The notes below the pieces were generated by a model, which was given only the letters and a program-made list of their open reading frames with translations, searched no databases and was not told where the DNA came from. The position numbers and the translations under genes were made by a program. Of a stretch of 21,472 nucleotides of DNA, positions 17,987-21,472 are shown piece by piece. Position 1 is the first letter of the stretch; each line of letters starts with the position of its first letter. Source of the DNA: an uncultured Acetatifactor sp. (GTDB lineage: Bacteria > Bacillota > Clostridia > Lachnospirales > Lachnospiraceae); assembly GCA_910577035.1 (NCBI GenBank), contig CAJTKW010000064.1:1-21472 (forward strand), given 5' to 3'.

Positions 17987-19499
17987 AGACGACCTCCATG
18001 ACCTTGTCCTGCTCCTCCCGGGTCATCCCCACATCACAGGGCAGGCAGATCCCGCTCTCATAATACTGCTTCGCCATGTCACACCTCTGCCAGAACATGT
18101 CGTTCCGGAAGCCCTCGTACATCCTCCAGGGCCCGTCCAGCGTGAAATGCTCATAATTCCGGAACACCGGCTGCATGCTCATGGGCTTGTATACCGGACT
18201 GCTTTCCACATTGAACGCCTCCAGCGCCTCCCACACCTCCATCGGCGCCGCCGGGCCATGGATGTCCTCATAGGTATAGCCCCTGTCATCCCGGGTCTCC
18301 CGGAACCGGATATTGCTCTCACAGGTCATGGCCGTGATGCAGCAGCTTGGCCTCGTCCCCTCCAAAACCGGGATCACACAGGCCATGGCCCCGTCCAGCT
18401 TTTCACAGTACCTGCCATAGATCCTCCTTTTCCCTGCCATGAACTCGTCCAAATGCAGGAGCTGCCCCCGGAGCGCGGCGGCCACCAGCCCGTCCATGGC
18501 ACAGCCGCACCCAAGCTCCTCATGCTGCTCCCACAGGGTGGCTGCCCTGGCGCCGGACGCCCAGTACCTTGCCTTTTCGGAGGAATAATAGTCCCCCGTA
18601 AGCAGGGCGCCGCCGGTATGCCCCAGCATCTTCCCCCTGCCAAAGCCCAGCACACAGTAGTCGCCCAGGGTTCCGGCCTTTGCCCAGGCACTGCCCGGCA
18701 CCCTGTCTGCCCCGGCATCTTCCGACGGGCACGCGACGTCCGACTCGGCGCTTCCTTCCGGGCATCCGGCATCCCCGGTCCCGGCACGGCACGTCCGGCA
18801 TCCGCCAGCTGCCTCCCCGGCACGGGCATCCCCGCCCCTGCCGTCCGGCCCGCCGCATCCGGTCCGGTACTCCGCGCCCAGCGCCTCCCCGGCACACTCG
18901 ACCAGCAGCGCTCCATGCCCCCTGCAGATCCGCCTTATCTCCGCCGCCTCCCCCGGGAAGCCATACACATGGCCCATGACGACGACCCCTGTATCCGGGT
19001 ACTTTGCAAACGCCAGCTCCAGCACCTCCGGGTCCATGGACCAGCCGCCGTCAGCAGAATCTATGAAGACCGGCTCGCCCCCTTCGAATACCACCGGGTT
19101 TACCATATCCGCCCCCGTAAGGTCAGGGCAGAACACCCTTTTCCCCTCCAGGGCGCCCCCCCTGCCCAGGCCCCCGGGGGCCGCAACCCCCGAAGAGCTG
19201 CCGTAAAGCCGCTCCCCCGCAAGCTTCAATGCCAGGTGCAGCGCCGCCTGCCCGGAGCTTACCGCCACCGCGTACTTTATCCCCATATATTCCGCCAGTT
19301 CTTCTTCAAACCGCTCCCCCTGCCTGCCCCCGGGCCCCGCTTCCAGCGCCTCTTCTGCAAACGCCTTCCCTTCCCCATATACGGGGAACGATGACAAAGG
19401 GATCCTCCTCCCAAACATGCCCTGGGGGTAAGCCCCCCCGGCAAAGATGCCCCTGAACCTGGCCTGTTCCCTGATCCATTTCTTCCTGGCTTCCGTCAT
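17946..19499 (-). CDS. Degenerate paralogue of the EpsN-like aminotransferase with altered active site
   Basis: A 517-residue DegT-family protein, clearly a tandem duplicate of the next gene: both share the same extra loop (LYGSSSG, then GLGRGG) and VNPVV-EGGEPVFID. Key sites differ. The PLP-binding Asp is Cys202 (VECAGEALGAEY against IEDAAESLGAAY), and the NYRMSN motif reads GCAMDG. The Schiff-base lysine candidate survives in GRGKMLGHTGG (about Lys290). An insertion of about 60 residues (213-273; bases 18681-18863), rich in Gly, Ala and Cys (six cysteines), sits right after the altered Asp site. No stop or frameshift interrupts it, so it is probably translated. The ATG at 19499 has AGGAGG fifteen bases upstream, which is long; a TTG at 19568 is the alternative. 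Function is uncertain: inactive partner subunit, regulator, or altered enzyme. Confidence 0.85.
   Translation of the reverse strand: MTEARKKWIREQARFRGIFAGGAYPQGMFGRRIPLSSFPVYGEGKAFAEEALEAGPGGRQGERFEEELAEYMGIKYAVAVSSGQAALHLALKLAGERLYGSSSGVAAPGGLGRGGALEGKRVFCPDLTGADMVNPVVFEGGEPVFIDSADGGWSMDPEVLELAFAKYPDTGVVVMGHVYGFPGEAAEIRRICRGHGALLVECAGEALGAEYRTGCGGPDGRGGDARAGEAAGGCRTCRAGTGDAGCPEGSAESDVACPSEDAGADRVPGSAWAKAGTLGDYCVLGFGRGKMLGHTGGALLTGDYYSSEKARYWASGARAATLWEQHEELGCGCAMDGLVAAALRGQLLHLDEFMAGKRRIYGRYCEKLDGAMACVIPVLEGTRPSCCITAMTCESNIRFRETRDDRGYTYEDIHGPAAPMEVWEALEAFNVESSPVYKPMSMQPVFRNYEHFTLDGPWRMYEGFRNDMFWQRCDMAKQYYESGICLPCDVGMTREEQDKVMEVVCACYDRADLDRMG
18681..18863 (-). other. GC-rich insertion inside the degenerate aminotransferase
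   Basis: This in-frame stretch of about 183 bases has no counterpart in the tandem paralogue, where YKGKQTGTFGDY is continuous. It encodes Gly, Ala, Asp, Glu and six Cys with almost no hydrophobic residues, as in GGCRTCRAG. It looks like a flexible, low-complexity loop placed between the PLP-Asp region and the lysine region. It may reflect slippage expansion in a GC-rich gene. Confidence 0.7.
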
Positions 19500-19637
19500 A
19501 CTATAATTCTTTTCCCTCCTGACGGCGGTTCCCGCTTTTTCCGAAACCCCGCCGGCTCCGGGCTGCAAGCCCGCAGCACCCGCGGCCTCCCTCGGACGCC
19601 CTGCTGCAATGCCCCTGCCCCACTGCCCTTATAATAC

Positions 19638-19659
19638 AAAAAGCGCGGCAGCACCGCGC
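19638..19659 (-). terminator. Intrinsic terminator in the leader
   Basis: On the minus strand GCGCGG-tgctg-CCGCGC is followed directly by five T and then TGTATTATAAG. The stem is short (6 bp) but all G-C. It sits after loaP and about 140 bases before the first aminotransferase start. Unregulated, it would stop most transcripts before the biosynthetic genes, so it is a natural target for LoaP read-through. Confidence 0.6.
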
Positions 19660-19675
19660 ACTTTCCGTAACCCGC

Positions 19676-19734
19676 AACCCCGCGGCAGCCGCAGCGCGCC
19701 CGATGGACGCTCCCGGTATGCCCCCTGCGGGGTT
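19676..19734 (-). promoter_or_regulatory. Long-range stem in the leader, possible alternative fold
   Basis: Plus-strand bases 19676-19688 (AACCCCGCGGCAG) pair with 19725-19734 (CTGCGGGGTT) apart from a two-base bulge. The repeat can extend outward through GTAAC/GTTAC with an internal loop. It lies between the nested hairpin and the terminator, so it could act as an anti-terminator or anchor fold. The small leader ORF ends inside one arm. Confidence 0.4.
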
Positions 19735-19816
19735 ACAATCGAAACAGTAAACGGCCTGCCTTCCGGCAGCCTTCTCCGGGCATAGCTCCGCCATCCGTGG
19801 GAAAGGCCCTTTTCAT
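19733..19816 (-). CDS. Possible 27-codon leader peptide
   Basis: An ATG in the apical loop of the nested hairpin is preceded by AGGGGAG and opens a 27-codon frame (MKRAFPTDGGAMPGEGCRKA and seven further residues) that ends at TAA inside the long-range stem. The spacing to the ATG is short (2-3 bases), and the frame may be chance in GC-rich DNA. If translated, ribosomes would unfold the 3' halves of the nested hairpin. No homology is recognised. Confidence 0.2.
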   Translation of the reverse strand: MKRAFPTDGGAMPGEGCRKAGRLLFRL

Positions 19817-19862
19817 AACTCCCCTGCCTTATCCCACGCCCCCGACGCACGCTATGCCCGGA
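19775..19862 (-). ncRNA. Large nested hairpin, candidate cis-acting RNA (LoaP/EAR-like target)
   Basis: The outer arms at 19775-19786 and 19851-19862 form a perfect 12-bp inverted repeat (TCCGGGCATAGC and its complement). Nested inside, 19796-19807 (CGTGGGAAAGGC) pairs with 19826-19838 through 12 base pairs with a single bulged A. Internal loops of 9 and 12 bases separate the two stems, and an 18-base apical loop closes it. The whole element is 88 bases, placed just after loaP and upstream of a terminator. I know no named RNA family that it matches by eye. Confidence 0.6.
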
Positions 19863-19946
19863 ATCCGGCGCAGGCCCGCGCATACCGCGCCTGGCCCCCC
19901 TTCAGCCGTTTGTCTGCATTTTACCCGCTAACCCATAACATCTACC

Positions 19947-20810
19947 TCAGCCGGCCCCCCTGGGCCCTTTCATCATCGCTTCCGCAACCTCCCGGCAGTC
20001 CACCACCGTCCCGTCACCCAGCACGTCAGGCGATGCCTTGTCCCCCGGGTACCAGTATTTCTTCCCCCTGACCGTCAGGCCCACACGGGCACGGCGCCCC
20101 CCTACCTCCAAATCCAGGTATGCCCTCCGGTCCCTGGGGTTTACATCCGCAATCCGGTCCTCATGCCCCTTCAGCGGCCCTTCCATCACCACATACCTGC
20201 CGTCCCGGTCTTTATAACCATAGGACATGCCCAGCACCCCGCAGGACGGCAGCTTCCTGCTCCGGACCTTCTTCCCCGGGGTCCCTGCGGCTTTTATGCC
20301 ATCCGGCCCGCTGCTCCCGGCCCCTGCGTTTTCCGTCCCGCTGCTCCCGGCCCCGGTGCTTTCCGTTCCGCCGCTCCCGGTTTCCTTTTCCCCGCCTGCC
20401 TGCGGCACCGCTTTCCCTTCCATCCTGAATCCCAGCATAAAGTCCAGCAGCTCCGCCTCCTCTTCCTTCAGGTCCGCCACTGCCCCGTCCCCTTCCACCG
20501 CCGCCGTTTCTCCCGCCGTCTTCCTTTCACTGATGCGCAGCTCCTTGATAAAGGAAAGCACCTCCCTCCGGCGGCCCCTGATGAAATCGTGCATCTCATA
20601 CTGGTCCAGGTCCGAGCGTATGAACACATAGCCCGGGAAAAGCGGCTCCACCACCGTCTGTCCCAGGCTTCCCATCCAAAGCTCGGCACAGGGGTAAAAA
20701 ACCGTCCCCCGCCCCTCCGGAAGCGTCCTGCGTATCGCCTCTGTCACATCCCACTGCTTCAATGTCTGTGTAAAAAGCACATAATAGCGTGTCTTACCAC
20801 CGTTTCCCAT
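19947..20810 (-). CDS. loaP: LoaP-type NusG paralogue (processive antiterminator)
   Basis: A 287-residue specialised NusG protein. The NGN domain (about residues 8-95) has YYVLFTQTLKQWDVTEAIRR and the typical VEPLFPGYVFIRSDLDQ. The C-terminal KOW domain has VVMEGPLKGHEDRIADVNPR (about 207-226) and a following beta-strand rich in Arg. LoaP proteins bind RNA polymerase and let it pass terminators in long polysaccharide or antibiotic operons. The linker between the domains is unusually long (about 95-185), acidic, and holds a 10-residue Ser/Gly repeat, so the protein is larger than the usual 170-190 aa. The chosen ATG (20810) has GGAAGGG eleven bases upstream and puts the NGN fold right at the start. 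The frame stays open to 21014, but that part looks non-coding. Confidence 0.9.
   Translation of the reverse strand: MGNGGKTRYYVLFTQTLKQWDVTEAIRRTLPEGRGTVFYPCAELWMGSLGQTVVEPLFPGYVFIRSDLDQYEMHDFIRGRRREVLSFIKELRISERKTAGETAAVEGDGAVADLKEEEAELLDFMLGFRMEGKAVPQAGGEKETGSGGTESTGAGSSGTENAGAGSSGPDGIKAAGTPGKKVRSRKLPSCGVLGMSYGYKDRDGRYVVMEGPLKGHEDRIADVNPRDRRAYLDLEVGGRRARVGLTVRGKKYWYPGDKASPDVLGDGTVVDCREVAEAMMKGPRGAG
20308..20391 (-). repeat. 30-bp tandem repeat in the loaP linker (about 2.8 copies)
   Basis: Units start at 20308, 20338 and 20368. The first two share CCGCTGCTCCCGGCCCC and differ at about seven positions; the third is shorter and more divergent. They encode 10-residue blocks of the form TE-(ST/NA)-GAGSSG. 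Being a multiple of three, copy number changes would alter linker length without breaking the frame. Confidence 0.8.
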
Positions 20811-20936
20811 CAGCCCGTCATCCCTTCCACAACCACACCTTCCATCAGGTATGCCGGCATAAACAGCCCGTGATGCCATTCCCTGTACATCTCCAACCAG
20901 ATGGTCCCGGGATGTTTCCCTGTACGAATCTTCAAT

Positions 20937-20976
20937 TACGGTTTTCGCAGAATATATAAGTCTGCGAAAAAGCCGT
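20937..20976 (-). promoter_or_regulatory. Inverted repeat upstream of loaP (operator, recombinase site or leader hairpin)
   Basis: TTTTCGCAGA (20942-20951) and TCTGCGAAAA (20961-20970) form a perfect 10-bp inverted repeat around a 9-base AT spacer. ACGG/CCGT flanks extend it across a 2-base bulge. On the minus strand the spacer region reads TTATATATT, which could serve as a -10 element, but no good -35 lies 16-18 bases upstream. The arm and spacer size also suits a tyrosine recombinase core site. Which role applies is open. Confidence 0.45.
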
Positions 20977-20998
20977 TCCGGCCCTGTTTCCAGACGCC

Positions 20999-21021
20999 TT
21001 CGCGGATGACGCATCGGCGAA
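20999..21021. repeat. Imperfect hairpin between integrase and loaP
   Basis: TTCGCGGATG and CATCGGCGAA pair over 10 positions with one mismatch around a 3-base loop. On the minus strand the T-run lies before it rather than after, so it is not a normal terminator for leftward transcription. It may help isolate the loaP transcript or be a protein site. Confidence 0.3.
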
Positions 21022-21043
21022 AAAAATCAGCCAATCAGCTAAT
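21020..21043 (-). terminator. Probable intrinsic terminator of the integrase gene
   Basis: Just after the recombinase stop the minus strand reads ATTAGCT-gatt-GGCTGAT followed by a run of seven T. The 7-bp stem includes two G-U pairs, so it is weak. Three copies of GCTGAT lie in this short stretch and make up part of the stem. Confidence 0.4.
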
Positions 21044-21051
21044 TTATCAGC

Positions 21052-21472
21052 TCATTGTGAAAACGATTTTTCTATTTTCGTTTTGAACCCAGGCAGCGAA
21101 TTTATGTTTTTGCGTTTCTGCCAATCAGAAGGATGCACATACCGGTCAAGAGTAAGCTTGACACTGGCATGTCCGAGAAGCTCGCTTAAAACCTTGGCGT
21201 CAACGCCGTTTTCAATACTCCGTGTGGCAAAGGTGTGGCGCAAGGCATGAAAATTTATGTCTGCAATCCCTACCGTTTTAATGATTGCCTTAAAGCGATT
21301 CTCCATCGTCCGAGGCTCTATGTAAGCATCCTTCCTGCCTGTCAGAAAGAAGGTCCCTTTCTCCCCGGCTCTTTCCCCCAGAAGTCCCAGAATGTCCTCA
21401 TGGAGCGGAATTTTGCGGACTGACTTTTTGCTCTTCGGCGGCGTAATGGATACCTTCGTCCTGCGCTCCGGA
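21052..21472 (-). CDS. Tyrosine recombinase/integrase, C-terminal catalytic part (partial)
   Basis: The minus-strand frame is open from the window edge to the TGA at 21052, giving about 140 residues; the N-terminal part lies outside. It has TPPKSKKSVRKIPLH (beta-hairpin with the catalytic-lysine region), then the HALRHTFATRSIENG box with H-x-x-R, the LLGHASVKLTL box with its histidine, and the nucleophile tyrosine in DRYVHP. The visible catalytic residues are intact. Phage and integrative-element integrases and DNA invertases share this domain, so the exact class cannot be told. It sits just upstream of the polysaccharide operon and ends about 240 bases before loaP. Confidence 0.93.
   Translation of the reverse strand, partial: PERRTKVSITPPKSKKSVRKIPLHEDILGLLGERAGEKGTFFLTGRKDAYIEPRTMENRFKAIIKTVGIADINFHALRHTFATRSIENGVDAKVLSELLGHASVKLTLDRYVHPSDWQKRKNINSLPGFKTKIEKSFSQ

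Larger units (their letters stand above)
19500..19946 (-). promoter_or_regulatory. Structured 447-base leader between loaP and the biosynthetic genes
   Basis: No convincing protein gene lies here; the 84- and 97-codon minus-strand frames are low-complexity Arg/Gly/Ala-rich and match nothing I know. In transcription order it holds a nested hairpin (19775-19862), a long-range stem (19676-19734), a hairpin with T-run (19638-19659), and a small hairpin CGGGCT-tgc-AGCCCG (19559-19573) before the aminotransferase start. This is the layout of a regulated leader. LoaP and the related Bacillus EAR RNA system promote processive antitermination of long polysaccharide or antibiotic operons, so an RNA target for LoaP here is a sound inference. 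It has not been tested. Confidence 0.6.

Noticed and set aside
17576..19110. Shared DNA stretches between the two aminotransferase genes as a mobile-element repeat
   Set aside because: They lie at matching places in homologous codons and are explained by gene duplication.
18147..19394. A 415-codon open frame on the plus strand opposite the degenerate aminotransferase
   Set aside because: It is rich in Pro, Arg, Ala and His and is the product of high third-position GC on the other strand; the minus-strand frame has clear homology.
19629..19883. An 84-codon minus-strand frame in the leader
   Set aside because: Low-complexity Arg/Gly/Ala content, no ribosome site I trust, and it runs through the hairpins and the terminator.
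20951..20959. TTATATATT as a firm promoter -10 for loaP
   Set aside because: The hexamer fits but no acceptable -35 is found 16-18 bases upstream, so I do not call a promoter.
20811..21014. N-terminal extension of loaP by 68 residues
   Set aside because: The NGN fold normally starts within about ten residues of the N-terminus; the extension crosses the inverted repeat and is not protein-like.
1..21472. CRISPR array, tRNA, rRNA or insertion sequence
   Set aside because: No regularly spaced repeats, cloverleaf, rRNA-like segment or complete transposase was found on reading the window.

Overview
The window looks like most of an exopolysaccharide or capsule (Wzx/Wzy-type) locus from a low-to-mid GC Firmicute. 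The most likely source is a gut Clostridia/Lachnospiraceae-type anaerobe. This rests on a LoaP-type NusG paralogue at the head of the locus, an EpsL/EpsM/EpsN-like (PglC/PglD/PglE-like) trio, strong Shine-Dalgarno sites with ATG, GTG and TTG starts, and what looks like the 5' end of a group II intron at the left edge. Taxonomy is inferred, not proven. All genes I accept lie on the minus strand, so the locus is transcribed from right to left.

Right end (21.5 to 19.5 kb): the C-terminal part of a tyrosine recombinase is followed by a weak terminator. Next comes a short regulatory gap with a 10-bp perfect inverted repeat, then loaP, and then a 447-base non-coding leader. The leader holds a large nested RNA hairpin (12-bp outer stem, 12-bp inner stem with one bulge), a further long-range stem, a GC-rich hairpin with a T-run that looks like an intrinsic terminator, and a possible 27-codon leader ORF. 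A gene for an antiterminator directly followed by a structured, terminator-bearing leader suggests that LoaP controls read-through into the biosynthetic genes.

Conserved, GC-rich head (19.5 to 15.2 kb): two tandem, clearly duplicated DegT-family aminotransferases, a phosphoglycosyl transferase and a PglD-like acetyltransferase. Together they resemble the route that makes an acetamido-amino sugar and loads it on undecaprenyl phosphate. The upstream aminotransferase copy has lost the PLP-binding aspartate and the NYRMSN motif, and carries a ~60-residue Gly/Ala/Cys-rich insertion.

AT-richer variable part (15.2 to 0.3 kb): five glycosyltransferases (four GT4-like, one GT2), a UDP-HexNAc 6-dehydrogenase and 4-epimerase pair (TviB/TviC or WbpO/WbpP-like, expected product UDP-GalNAcA), a DUF2334-type deacetylase, a methyltransferase, an AsnB-type amidotransferase, a TupA-like ATP-grasp ligase, a Wzy-type polymerase and a Wzx-type flippase. 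AsnB and the TupA-like enzyme next to a uronic acid pathway suggest amide-modified uronic acid residues. At the left edge a sugar aminotransferase is cut after about 83 codons, exactly where the group II intron-like sequence begins.

Most neighbours overlap or are separated by fewer than 100 bases, so the biosynthetic part probably acts as one long operon of about 19 kb. That is the setting where processive antitermination is needed. No tRNA, rRNA, CRISPR or insertion sequence was recognised.
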